DNA from: Medicago truncatula
Taxonomy: Eukaryota; Streptophyta; Magnoliopsida; Fabales; Fabaceae
Direction: 5' to 3'
Assembly: GCF_003473485.1 (NCBI RefSeq)
Contig: NC_053042.1
Coordinates: forward strand, 3,050,501 to 3,114,500
Length of the DNA stretch: 64,000 nucleotides
Below are positions 1 through 11,277 of the stretch, piece by piece. The notes beneath the pieces are model-generated. The model was not told the DNA's origin. It was given only the letters and a program-made list of their open reading frames with translations, and did no database searches. The position numbers and the translations under genes were made by a program. Within the stretch, counting starts at the first letter, position 1, and each line of letters starts with the position of its first letter.

Positions 1-70
1 ACCATAATGAAGTCCAATTTTCAGATACACACAACACACCATAAGATGAGAAGTGGTTGCAATATTCATG

Positions 71-480
71 CTATGCTATATTGGAACTCTCCTCATCTTT
101 AGTTTCTGTTTTCTTCTTCCCTTCCCCTGTTCCAGGTATGGCTTGATATGCACACATGTTCTGGTTCTGATTCTTTTGACCATACATACAGCCTATTCTG
201 TTCTCTGACGGGGAAGCTGTTGGTGATGGAGCTGCTGTTAGTGAACCATCAAGATTTACTAGACACAAATCTAGACTCATCACAGTCACAGCTGTGCCTA
301 ATGGAGATGCAGAGTTTGAATCAATGATGAATGATATAATATTGACATGGTAGAACTCAGAAGAAGTAAAGATGAGATAGACGCGGCAGCATGATTTCGA
401 TTACCTGTAGAACTTGATTTTAGTGGGTTGTCATTTGGATTGTTGGCATAAGTCATTTTGATTACTTTTAGAACTGTAAT
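71..480 (-). other. Possible fragment of an unidentified gene (exons unclear)
   Basis: On the minus strand an open frame runs from about 359 down to a stop at 71. It contains SLDLCLVNLDGS and a Pro/Ser/Thr-rich stretch and ends in a Lys/Glu-rich tail, DEESSNIA. A second open segment in another frame lies at about 480-405. It begins after an acceptor-like attacag and contains MTYANNPNDNP before a donor-like CAG/gtaatc. Joining the two would need an intron of only about 50 nt, which is short for a plant. The composition looks protein-like, but I do not recognise the family. It may be the 3' end of a small gene or a pseudogene remnant, and a chance ORF is also possible. Confidence 0.25.
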
Positions 481-1800
481 TAGTAAGTTAAGTTACATTG
501 GGTTCTGATTTTAATGTTAATGAAAAATGACCAAAATTACTTATAATTATCAAGTATGAATTATGATTCCATTTCCATTTTGTTTTTTTTTTTTTTGTTG
601 TTTCCTTTCTATTTTTGAGTATGTATGCATACTATAGGAATTTATGTCTAGTTTGTGTATTGTTTTTGTTTTTACACTAGCTACTATCTTGCTATCTGCT
701 ATAGCAGTTTTTGGGGTCCGGCACTTCGCGCCGCTATTTGATATATATTTCATAAATGGTAGAATTTCCCGCGAATGATTGACTCAAAATTTGATTTCTA
801 GATATAAATATGTTATATCAATTTGCAAAAATTCAAACTTTTTCACTTTTTGAAACCTCTGAATTAAACTTTCAAACAAATTCTGAATTATACTTTCAAT
901 GAAATGTATTTTTGAAAGAAAAAAAGCGATAGGCAGAGAGGAGCCAAAACCATTAGATAAGGACATTGTATTTTAATGCTATAAACTTTAAATTGAGAAT
1001 AAGAAAATTAAAATGCAGGATCTATGCTATACTTCCTCTGATTCTTATTATAAAACAAAAATAAAGGATTATTGATCAGATTGGTAAAGTTCTTGTGTTA
1101 ATCAATGGGAGTGCCCACCAGACGTAGTTCAATGTTTTTTTTTTAGAGAATTAAAATATATTTTAGTAAGTTAAATATAAATTAATCATACATATGTCAT
1201 ATAGTTTTTTCTTTAATTTGACTGGAACTAGTAGTGTACATATAGTTGTTAGGTCATAATTTAGTGTAAACAAACATCACACAGTAATTGAATCAGATTT
1301 TGTCATATAAACATTTTTTTGAAATATTTTAATTTTCTTAATATATTAAATGTTATATTTTAATGTGTATAATTGTCTTATAAGTGCAACAACTCAAATG
1401 ATTGTAAGGACATTTGATATATTGAGGTGCGAGTTTGAATCCATAATTCTTCACATTTTTTTTTATATTTAATGTGTGAGATTCTCGAAAGGAGGCTATT
1501 TAAAAAATAAAAATAAAAAGTACAACTCGATAGCTATTCTCTTAGTCAGTGCACACAGCATGCCATGAAGAGCACGTTAATAGGTCAAGGACTGAATTAG
1601 ACTAAAATAGTAATACTAGGTAAGTTGTTGGTAGTAGCAACATTTGTAACAGTTTATTGACCCGGTATAGTAGGAGAACACAGATTTCTAATACTTGTGA
1701 GTTGTGACATAGACATTATAAATAAATTCAAAATTATGACATTGAATACTATGTACTCTACTAATAAGAAACCACGTGTTACTACATAGTTTTACACACA
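481..1800. other. AT-rich intergenic region upstream of GAPN
   Basis: No gene is recognised here. The stretch at 690-740 (ctatagcag...cgccgctatttg) resembles the sequence at 27960-28130 inside PDS5C intron 1, which suggests a shared old transposon remnant. At about 1420-1450 a gagtttgaatcc motif resembles the internal pol III B box of SINE-like repeats. The rest is A/T-rich sequence with short homopolymers. Confidence 0.5.
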
Positions 1801-1803
1801 CAT

Positions 1804-1840
1804 ATCATCATCATCATCATCATCATACATATATATATTG
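1804..1840 (+). promoter_or_regulatory. (ATC)n microsatellite and TATA-like stretch upstream of GAPN
   Basis: An ATC trinucleotide run (1804-1826) is followed by an alternating TATATATAT stretch near 1829-1839, about 45-55 nt before the GAPN start codon at 1885. This is the best TATA candidate, but it implies a very short leader. An upstream leader exon or another promoter is also possible. Confidence 0.3.
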
Positions 1841-1884
1841 AAAGTCCAAAGTGTATAATCAATTCAATTCACTTCACTAAGAAA

Positions 1885-4800
1885 ATGTCAGGGAGTGGCA
1901 TATTTGCAGAGATTATAGATGGTGATGTTTTCAACTACTATGCAGATGGGAAGTGGAACAAATCCTCTTCTGGAAAATTTGTTCCTATCATCAATCCAAC
2001 CACTAGAAAAATCCATTTCAAGGTCCAAGGTACATGACATATTATATATTTACCCTTTTTCTCTCAACCTCAAAATTTACCTTCAATCTTTACACTTTAC
2101 CGGCCGATTCTATGATGCACAAGTGAGATAAATCTTACACCGTGCATATACTTATTTCTACTATATATTTGATCGATAAGTCTAACCATTGGATCAAAAG
2201 TGATATTATGCGAGTTATTGATCTAATGGTCGAAAATATATTTGTGCATGGTGCAAAACTAATTGACTTGTGTATATTAGACAAAGTTCTCTTTACGATC
2301 TTTATTGTTCAAAATTAAATACATATCTTGATTTTACTGTTTTCTTCATGTGATTCAAAAATAATAGATATCATGGTTATATTGTTGATTTTATTTTTTT
2401 AGGGTGTTACAATTTTTTTTAGTATTTGGAATATTAATTCATTTTAATCCAAATGAAAAACAGCTTGTACACAAGAAGAGGTTAACAAGGCCATAGAATC
2501 AGCAAAAATTGCTCAAAAATTATGGGCTAAAACTCCACTTTGGAAAAGAGCAGAGTTGCTTCACAAGGCTGCAGCAATATTGAAGGAACACAAAGCACCT
2601 ATTGCTGAGTGTCTTGTTAAAGAGATTGCAAAACCAGCCAAGGATGCTGTCACTGAAGTATGTATAAACAGTTGAACTTTTCATTTATTTAATGGTTGTA
2701 AAGTTCTTTTCTCTTTCATTCTTTATTTTTAGTGTTGAAAGAATATGTTAGTCACAATTTATAATTTGTTTTTTTTTTTTGAAAGGACAATTTGTTGTGT
2801 TCAGTTATTGAGCAGCAATAAATTACAGAATCACATTAGACATACATCAATATTTTGTATTAGATGGCTATGTTGTGCACAAGGTTTTTCAATTGCGTTT
2901 GTTTCAATATTCTTGATGTTGCTGAAAATTACGGTCAAATACAGATGATGCAGCCACAATGCGCTCGCAAAGACATAAAAAGAACCATTACGTCATGGCC
3001 AGCCATATTTATGGTTGTGGACAGTTGTTTAAAACCTCTAGTTTCTTAGAAGTCGTCATTTTAGTCTTCAATTGCAATGTTCTTTTTATCAACTGTTATG
3101 TAACATGTAAATGCTACGACTTTTACATATGTAGGTTGTTAGATCAGGGGATTTGGTGTCATATTGTGCCGAGGAAGGAGTAAGAATTCTCGGAGAAGGA
3201 AAGTTTCTGGTGTCTGATAGTTTTCCAGGCAATGAAAGAACCAAATACTGTCTCACATCAAAGGTATTGATTGACCTGTTCTTACGTAGTTATGTAACTA
3301 AGCTAGTTTTATTTTTCCTCACAAGAAAGTTTCTGTGTGCAGATTCCACTTGGAGTTGTTTTAGCCATTCCACCTTTTAACTATCCTGTTAATCTAGCTG
3401 TTTCAAAGATTGGTCCAGCTATTATTGCTGGAAACTCCATTGTCCTTAAACCTCCAACCCAGGTATACAACTATTCATAGACCATATACATCATAATAGT
3501 TGTAGTTGTAGAAAATATTTTTGATATATTTCAAAGTAGCGAATAGAGAGCAGAATGCAGATGCTGATACGTTTATATAGATTATTCTAACCTAACGAGC
3601 CTAATTAATGGACCGGATAAAATTGTTACATATTATTACAAAATATACGCTGTTTACAAAACTATTTTTCGATTATTTAAATAAAATCTAAAGTACCAAA
3701 TGTATTTTGAATAGGGGGCTGTAGCTGCACTACATATGGTACATTGCTTTCATTTGGCTGGCTTCCCCAAAGGTCTTATTAGCTGTGTGACAGGAAAAGG
3801 TTCTGAGATCGGCGACTTTCTTACAATGCATCCAGGGGTGAACTGCATAAGGTAATATCCACTTCTTCAGCTATCTTGTTAACATTACTGTCCAATTTTG
3901 TGTTTGGTTTTATTATACAAAAATGTATAGAGTAAACCGCGTCATTTTGGTCCCTAAAGTGTGTGAGGCAGTGTCATTGTAGTCGATGAATGTATTGAAA
4001 TTTGAAAAATATCCTTGATTGTGTCTTTTGTTAGCAATTTTACGGACCAGACAGAATAACGAAAGACACGTATGAGAACCAAACTAACCAACGAAAGAGA
4101 AATATGAGGTATGTTTTTTGTAATTTTGATACGCTCAGGGATTATAGTGACACCGCCTCACACACTCAAGAACTAAAATGACAATTGTAGTTACAACTTC
4201 CAACAAGAGGCTCAAGCAAGAAACAAAACAACATGAAATACTTTGTATACTAAATAATGAAAATAAAAAAGTGCTTAAAAATTTCTTACTAGAGAGGTGT
4301 TTTATCGTAGCAAGTGAACATTTTTTGATCTAATTCACATTAATCCTTCCTTAGTTTCACTGGTGGAGACACTGGAATAGCAATATCAAAGAAGTCTGCA
4401 ATGGTTCCTCTTCAAATGGAGCTTGGTGGAAAAGATGCTTGCATTGTTCTTGAAGATGCTGACTTGGATTTGGTAGCTGCTAACATTGTGAAAGGAGGGT
4501 TCTCATACAGGTAACAGTAGCACATATATAGTACCATGTCATTTAGATACGCAGACTTGTAGTTTCTCGCTATATTTCCACATTTTCTTGATTTCATAAC
4601 TTTATTGACGAGAACTGACTTATACATAAAAAAGATTCTCATTGAAATTTATGTTTTGATATGTCAGTGGTCAAAGATGCACGGCAGTAAAGGTTGCTTT
4701 GGTCATGGAATCGGTTGCTGAGACACTTGTAAAGAAAATCAAAGATAAAGTGGCCAAATTAACTGTCGGTCCTCCTGAGGATGACTGCGACATCACACCG

Positions 4801-5878
4801 GTCATCACAGAATCCTCTGCTAACTTTATTGAAGGGTTAGTAATGGATGCTAAGAAGAAAGGAGCAACATTTTGCCAAGAATACAGAAGGGAAGGAAATC
4901 TCATATGGCCACTTTTGTTGGATAATGTTCGTTCCGATATGAGGATATCGTGGGAAGAACCATTTGGACCAGTTTTGCCTGTTATCAGAATAAATTCCGT
5001 CGAAGAAGGAATTCGCCATTGTAATGCAAGCAATTTTGGCCTTCAGGTATAGTATGAGTGTCAGTGTATCACTTTATCAAAATGCATATATTCAAAAAAC
5101 AATCAGCACCATCATAGGAAAAATGATGCACTTTATGCTTCTCTAATATTCTATATACATGTAAAAGAAAATCTCACTTGTAATCAACTTTTTATTCTAA
5201 CACCATTTTCTCCAAAACAAAAAATGATTTTATAAATTACTTTACTTGAGAGTGTCACAACATACTCTTCACTGCATTCTCTGTCAAACGGCATTAATAT
5301 TTTTCAGGGCACAAAAAATTATATCATTAATATTTTATTTTGCGTGACACAGGGATGTGTGTTTACGAAAGACATAAACAAAGCAATGTTGATAAGTGAT
5401 GCAATGGAGACAGGAACAGTTCAAATTAATTCTGCACCAGCTCGCGGACCTGATCACTTCCCTTTTCAGGTGCAGTATTTTCCCTCCGTCTTGCTAAGTT
5501 GCCATAAAATTTCATACCTTCGATCCTAATTATGTATGTTCCTTAAGGTTTCTGAAAATTCATATGCAACATAGTTGATTGATATGTTAGCTTAACCACC
5601 AAGTTATTAAATTGCAGTTACATACTTACAGTCATGGTTGCATCTCAAGCTCTTGTTAAGAATAGATATGAAGCCATGCTTAGTTATGAACATATTTTAA
5701 TGAATATCTTTGAATAATTAGTTTTTTTTACCTGTCTAAACTACCAAAATATGATTTGTTGCAGGGTTTGAAGGATAGTGGAATTGGTTCTCAAGGAATC
5801 ACAAACAGTATTAACATGATGACCAAGATTAAGACCACAGTAATCAACTTACCAACACCTTCTTATACAATGGGATAA
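1885..5878 (+). CDS. GAPN: NADP-dependent non-phosphorylating glyceraldehyde-3-phosphate dehydrogenase (ALDH11A family)
   Basis: Cytosolic enzyme oxidising glyceraldehyde-3-phosphate directly to 3-phosphoglycerate with NADP+, bypassing phosphorylating GAPDH and supplying NADPH. Nine exons with GT-AG junctions: 1885-2029, 2464-2657, 3135-3263, 3343-3462, 3715-3851, 4355-4510, 4668-5046, 5353-5469, 5765-5878. They sum to 1491 nt, or 496 residues, the usual plant GAPN length. Family signatures are intact: PPFNYPVNLAVSKI, the catalytic glutamate in QMELGGKDA (about residue 264), the catalytic cysteine in GQRCTA (position 298 by exon arithmetic), WEEPFGPV, and the C-terminal PARGPDHFPFQG with a TYMG-like end. 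The start is the first ATG, followed by SGSGIFAEIIDG, matching the family N-terminus. An AATAAA lies just after the stop at about 5885. No frame breaks or missing key residues were found, so this is a functional-looking gene. Confidence 0.97.
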
Positions 5879-6110
5879 GATGCTTAATAAATAGTTAGTC
5901 ATAGTAACAATTTTCATATTGATGTGATATGCTTCCACTTTCCTATGCTTCAGTTTAGTCTAATAAATTTAATACCTGACAATCTTTGAGGGAAATGCTT
6001 GCATATAAATAATGTATTGTTACATGTGGATTTTTTTTTCCTTTAAATTTTGTGTAACTATGTGAATGTGCCCAGACATATTTTATTTGGGTTTATGACC
6101 AAATAAGTAT
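5879..6110. other. GAPN 3' untranslated region and spacer
   Basis: Contains two AATAAA-like signals shortly after the GAPN stop. No coding potential was seen before the repeat patchwork begins near 6115. Confidence 0.5.
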
Positions 6111-6114
6111 TTCG

Positions 6115-6245
6115 GTTACCAACTCTAAAAAAAAAGGTTACAATCCAATTTTCCCAACATGTTCACTAAAGAGCAATGTGAACATTAGTGCACATATAGT
6201 GTCATTGCCATTATTGTTACTCTAAATGGAAAACCCAATTTGATG
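6115..6245. repeat. Module M1, copy 1 (PDS5C-upstream-like)
   Basis: This block, with the core gagcaatgtgaac followed by gtcattgccattattgtta, recurs at about 14868-15010. A more diverged form occurs at about 24413-24515, roughly 870-970 bp upstream of the intact PDS5C start. The relationship suggests that the patchwork at 6.1-17.9 kb was built partly from PDS5C 5' flanking DNA. Boundaries were judged by eye. Confidence 0.6.
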
Positions 6246-8249
6246 GAATTCAGATCTGCTCTAGTACCTATATGTTCCAGTTTCCAAGTTCACTTCATCG
6301 ATTTGCGACACGTAGCAAAATAATTTTCAATGGTTCAGATTAAAAACTCAAAATCAATATTTGTTAATAAAAAATTAAACAAATTAAACATTAATAAAAA
6401 ATCAAACAATTTATTCTTCTTCCCATCAAGTATCAGGTCCTCCACCGAAAAACCGTTACCACCACCTCTCATGGCAACACACTGCAACAATTCCTTCTGC
6501 ACTTGTACAAAATTTCAAGCCAACGTTATACAGAGGTTACAATCCAATTTACCCAGTTCGGACAAGTTTCAAGTCGCTCAAATTCACAATATATCCTAAT
6601 AGAAAACAATAAAGAAAGCTTTACGATACTTTCTATAAGATATCACTACTCAAGGTGTTTGTGAAGTATTTCCCAAAGACCATCAACCCAAAAATTATCA
6701 AAGACCTACGAAAAATCGCGCAGTGATTTTCCTAAATCGTGCCACGATTGAAGCTCATACACAGTATAGTATATTGAACCTAATCCTTAAAATCATGCTA
6801 TGATTTTCTCCCATCGTACCACGAAAAAATGCGAAACAAACCTCCAAAACCTGAAACAAAATTGCGTCACGGTTTCTCCAAATCTTGTCACGATTTTCGA
6901 CAAACTTCAACATCGATTTTGAGCCAATTTCAACATACTATGTTAGAATAAAAGTTAAATTGTTTTAAAATTTAAAAAGAAACTTTTAAATTTGTAAAAA
7001 TATCAATGACCGAATCGAACCAAACTATTTTGTTCTTCATTAGATTGTGTTGGTTAGAATTTAATAGGGACTCTCTAGGACCTTTTGGCTTAGTTTGTAA
7101 TTTCTGGTTCAGGCCATCTCCTGCCTTTAATTCATTCACTATTTGATCAAAAAAAAAAAAGAATTTATTGTAAAAATTAAACAAAACAAAACTAATTATT
7201 TTTATTTGTTTAGATTTATTTTTTCTATAAACTAAATGAAACTGATATATTAGAGCCTCAATTTGGATTCTCCGCTGTAAATGTACGCAACTCATAGTTT
7301 TAAAACCCGTTCGGACCGACCGGTCGAACCGGTCCGACCGAGAACCGGTGGATATAGCGGTTCGATCCAAATATCGGATCGGCTGTGTAATTAAACCGGT
7401 GAAACTTGCTGAAAACCGATGACTCGGCCGGTTTTATGAACCGATCCGGTTTAATTAATATTTTATCTTTATTATCATTAATTAAATCCATTTAAACACA
7501 TATTAATGCTTCATTACGTCCTGTTTAATGCCAGTTTTCTATGCTTCAGCCGCTTTGACTTAGTTTAATATTAATTAATACTAATTCTCGATGCCTTAAT
7601 TAATTTGTAGAAAAAGAATCCGAATTTGAAAAACTAAAGGGTTGTAGGAATCGAATGAGTGAATGAATCACATTAACTTAACTCCACTGCAACAAATATT
7701 TATTTGTGTTAAAAAATGTAATATTATACACCGATTAATACCTCAAATTCGTCCTTAAATTTTAAAAAATCAGTCAAATTCGTTCCTGAATTTTGCGAAA
7801 TATCTATTTAGTCTCTGAATTTACAAAATGTCAATCAAATCAGTCCATCCGTTAAGTTGGTCTATTAACGGAGATGACGTGTAACGTTAACCTCTTACAA
7901 GGCTTATCACGTCAGATACCACGCAAGCAGAGACCAAATTGATTGATTTACAGAAAATTGCTAAGGACCAAATTGATGGATTTTCAGAAAATTGCCAACG
8001 GCTCTTTCTCCTCTTTCTCATTAACGGCTCTTTCTCCTCTTCCGTATTAACCGCTCTTTCTTCCCCAAATATATAAATTTGGAACCCTAATGTTCTAATT
8101 TGTCACCTATAGTTCAAAATCTACCAAATTTCTTCCATGAATTGATGTCAATGTTCTTCCCCAATTCAAAAAACTTAAAACCCTAATTTTTTTGATTTAA
8201 TTCGAAATTCAAAAATCAGTGGTCATTGTTGAAGACTCGGTGTTCAAAA

Positions 8250-8402
8250 ATGATGGGTGTTAGGCGTATGGGAAAAAACAACTACAACAGTCGGTCTTCA
8301 TCTTCAAGCTCTATGTACAGTGATGAGGTGAGAGAGCTTCAATGTTGGTGTCCTAGAATTTGTGTTGTAAGAAAAACCAACATTGTCCTAGAATTTGTTT
8401 GA
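8250..8402 (+). pseudogene. Short ORF in the Mutator-like element, possible GRF zinc-finger remnant
   Basis: An ATG-initiated frame of 50 codons has a Ser-rich N-terminus followed by ELQCWCPRICVVRKTN. A closely spaced CxC followed by a basic VVR/T stretch is how plant GRF-type zinc fingers begin. The downstream NPGR.F...C half is absent and the frame stops at 8400-8402. It could be the first exon of a decayed element-encoded or captured gene. A donor-like GAG/gtgaga lies at about 8326. Identification rests on a short motif. Confidence 0.3.
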
Positions 8403-8873
8403 TTGAGTTATTTAAAATGTTATTGTATTGTGCCAAGTCCATGTAATGTTGTGATGAAAATAGGTTGTCAATGAATGAATCAAACCTTTCTGTCAAAAAA
8501 TTTCAATCAAATTGGTCCTTGAATTATATGCATATCCATCATATTGATCCTCAAATTAGTGAAAATACCATCAAATAGGTCCTTGGATTTTCACAACAGA
8601 TATCATTGTGATCCTTGGTGCATACATTTGCTGAACAAAGTAAAAAGTAAAAGACATACACTTTGATTATAAAAAGACAGACATTTGCATACCATCATAA
8701 GTCATATATTTGATGTTCATAAGTCATTACATAGCAAAAAAATAACATTACATAGCCATCAAATCATCAAATCATTTGATATTCTTAAGTGATTACATAT
8801 TCAAAAAAGCATAAACTAAACAAGTCCAAAAAGCATTAATTAAACTAGTCCAAAAGCATAATTTAAACATGCA

Positions 8874-9083
8874 TCAATGCTTTGGAAATCCTGGAGTAGG
8901 GATAAACTCCATGTATTGGGGTTGAGTAGAAGCGGATGGCCCGTAATTTGGATTTGGAACTCTAATAACTCCAGGAGCAATTGAATTTTGTGGAGCAAGA
9001 CCCCTCAGTGGTGTTTGTTTATGCATGCCATTTGAAATCACTGGTCCTCTCATGCCATATCTCCTTGTACTCATTCTCTGCAA
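8874..9083 (-). pseudogene. Possible terminal exon inside the Mutator-like element
   Basis: On the minus strand an acceptor-like ttttatttgcag precedes an open frame encoding RMSTRRYGMRG and then a Pro/Asn/Ser-rich tail ending TPGFPKH, with a stop at 8874. The splice-like start and low-complexity tail would fit the last exon of an element-borne gene, convergent with the 8250 ORF. No family is recognised. The upstream part of such a gene is missing. Confidence 0.3.
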
Positions 9084-9487
9084 ATAAAATCAATTATATC
9101 AGCCTTAAATTATAACAAAATCCATCAAATTAGTCCTCAAATTATGACAGAAGTCTCAAATCGATCCAGAACAACACAGATAATAGAGAGTTATAATTGA
9201 AAACACAGGAAAAATTACACTGAAAAGTTAAATCTCAAATTTTTACCATTTCCATCAATTTAGTCCTTGTACACGTGGCTGCCTTGTTGACACGTGTACA
9301 TGACAACACGGCATGCAAGAGGATACATCATCACCACTAACGGAGCTTTTGGACGGAGGGACTATTTTGATGTCCATGGACGTCTGTAAAATTCAGGGAC
9401 TAAATAGATATTTCGCAAAATTCATGGACGAATTTGACTGATGTTTTAAAATTCAAGGACGAATTTGAGGTATTAGTCATTATACAC

Positions 9488-9630
9488 TTTTTGGTCACTA
9501 TTATAAGCAAAAAATTATATTTTAGATTTATTCAATTAATGTTGTATGTGGTCTTTATTATAAATAATATACATCATTTAATGAATGAATGTAAAATGTT
9601 AATTTTTGCTTATAATAGTGACCGGAGGGT
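9488..9630. mobile_element. Short hairpin MITE
   Basis: Inverted termini ggtcactattataagcaaaaa (near 9493) and the reverse complement tttttgcttataatagtgacc (near 9604-9624) enclose about 100 bp of AT-rich DNA. The right end continues into ggagggtg, resembling the ctccctccg-type ends of Stowaway-like or similar MITEs. The left terminus seems shortened where it abuts the Mutator-like element's target duplication. Confidence 0.6.
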
Positions 9631-9654
9631 GAATATCTAAGTATATTACATATT

Positions 9655-9950
9655 CAATTTTTCCAATAAGAACACGTAGTTTTTTTTTCTTTTAAGAAGA
9701 GCACATAGTTTTTTTTTTTTTTTTATAAGAAAAAAAGAGCACATAGTTATTAAATATATTATTTAAACAATAATAATATACATATTATCTCTCCCTTAAA
9801 AAAGTATACACAACATATGTATTTTTAGAAAATCTACATATTATGTTAATATTAATCGATATGCAAATAAAATATAGCTATATTCTTTGGAAAAATATAG
9901 TTATACAAATATTAATATACATATTATATGTCAGTTTTTTAGTTTTTAAG
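9655..9950. other. AT-rich sequence with short tandem duplication
   Basis: Contains an imperfect duplication (aagaacacgtagttttttttt, aagaagagcacatagtttttttt, aaaaaagagcacatagtta) at 9667-9750. It is followed by AT-rich DNA with repeated atacatattat motifs. No coding potential was seen. Confidence 0.4.
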
Positions 9951-11277
9951 TAGTCGAGTCACGGGTTCAATCCGATTTAATATAGTTAAATACCTATAAA
10001 AATTTAATCTTAAGACCGGGTCATTTAACCGAGTTATTCGGTTTAATCCGGTTCAGTCATGTGGTTCAACCAATGACTCAGTGGTTCGACCATTAATCCA
10101 GTGACCCAGTACCCCTGCCGAGTCGATAACGAGACGAGTTTTAAAACTATGTGCAACTACAGCTATATGTCATCTAACTGAAATAAACGTCCAAAATTAT
10201 TTTATTGCGAGAAACTTTAAAATCTAAATTGTTCAATCCCAAATCAACGGTCAGATTTGTTACAACATGAAACGATGTCAAAACTTTATGAGTGAATCCA
10301 GGTTCATTCAATTAGAGCCCTAAATCGTGACCCATGGACTTATATGGTGATTAGACCCAGAAAAAATCGCGGCATGATCTGCTTAGATCGTGCCATGATT
10401 GGAACTCATACACAATATAGTATTGAACCTAATTCTTTAAATTCTGCTATGATTTGTTCTCTTCGTAGCACGAAAAAATGCAAACCAAACCTCCAAAAAC
10501 TGAACCAAATCACCCACGGTTTATCCATATCGTGTCACAATTTTTGATAAACTTCAACAACAATTTTGAGCCAATGTCAACATATTATGTTAGAATAAAA
10601 GTTAAATTGTTTTAAAATTATAAAAAAAAAAAAAAAACTCTTAAATTTGTAAAGATATCAATCTGACTCAATCAAACCAAACTAGTTTGTTCTTCGTTAG
10701 ATTGTGTTGGTTCGAATTTATCATAAAAAATAAACAAAACTAAACTAATTATTTTTTCTTTGTTTAGATTTATTTTTCTATAAACTAAACAAAACCGATA
10801 TATTAGAGCCCCCATTTGGATTCTTTGCTGTAAATGTACGCAACTACAGCTGTATGCCATCCAATTGAAATAAACGTCCAAAATTATTTTATTGCGATAA
10901 ACTTTAAAATCTAAATTGTCCAATGTCAAATCAACGGTCAGATCGGATACAATGTGTAACGGCATCAAAATTTTATGAGTGAATTCAGGTTAATTCCATT
11001 AGAGCCCTATGTATTTTTCTCCTTTTTGACCGTACTAATACAAAAACACGCATAAATTGCTTTTTTTCATTTCAAACACAAATATCTAAATTATTAAATA
11101 TCAAATCAACGGTCAGATCTCGTATAACGTAAGACCGCGTCAAACCTTTACGAGTGAGTCCAGGTTCATTCCATTAGAGCTCAATGTATTTTTCTCCTTT
11201 TCACTGATAGAAAAACACCCATGAATTGCTTTTTTCATTTCAAACACAAACTTCATTCTCTCTTTGAACCACAAACA

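Larger units (their letters stand above)
7732..9478. mobile_element. Mutator-like element with ~95-bp TIRs and perfect 9-bp TSD
   Basis: The left end, about 7733-7830, starts gattaatacctcaaattcg. It is matched for about 90 bp by the reverse complement of the right end (about 9385-9478, ending gaggtattagtc). The 9-bp direct repeat attatacac flanks it at 7723-7731 and 9479-9487. Long TIRs with a 9-bp duplication are the hallmark of Mutator-like elements. Subterminal copies of gtccttgaatt-type sequence recur inside (8510-8590, 9105-9160, 9250-9275). It holds two short coding remnants and no visible transposase, so it is non-autonomous. It is nested in the older TIR transposon. Confidence 0.85.
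7293..10151. mobile_element. TIR transposon, non-autonomous, carrying nested insertions
   Basis: Starts with catagttttaaaac (7293-7306) and ends with its exact reverse complement (10138-10151). The flanks gcaact at 7287-7292 and 10153-10158 form a target duplication, extendable to 7 bp with one mismatch. The target is identifiable because uninterrupted copies of the host repeat (for example near 10840 and 15340) read gcaactacag across the site. Inside the left end is a GC-richer block full of ccggt/aaccgg motifs (7305-7455), echoed at the right end (about 9955-10135). The internal sequence carries a separate Mutator-like element (7732-9478) and a small MITE. No transposase frame was recognised. 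Superfamily is uncertain. Confidence 0.75.
6561..11255. repeat. Composite non-coding repeat, copies A and B (interrupted by a transposon)
   Basis: Five consecutive modules make up a unit of about 1.2 kb. M2 is marked by gatatcactactcaaggtg, M3 by the aaatcgcg...cacgaaaaaatgcg stretch, M4 by ttgtttagattta...gatatattagagc, M5 by aaataaacgtccaaaatta, and M6 by atgtatttttctccttttt. Copy A covers M2-M4 at 6561-7292 and resumes with M5 at 10153-10325 after the inserted transposon. Copy B covers M3-M6 at about 10340-11085. A partial M5-M6 at 11088-11255 leads straight into the leader of the truncated PDS5C paralogue. No conserved reading frame runs through the copies. Ordinary tandem duplication, or a low-copy transposable element, would explain them. 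Confidence 0.7.

Noticed and set aside
4671-5033. Minus-strand ORF of 120 codons
   Set aside because: Antisense to GAPN exon 7, which is clearly coding on the plus strand.
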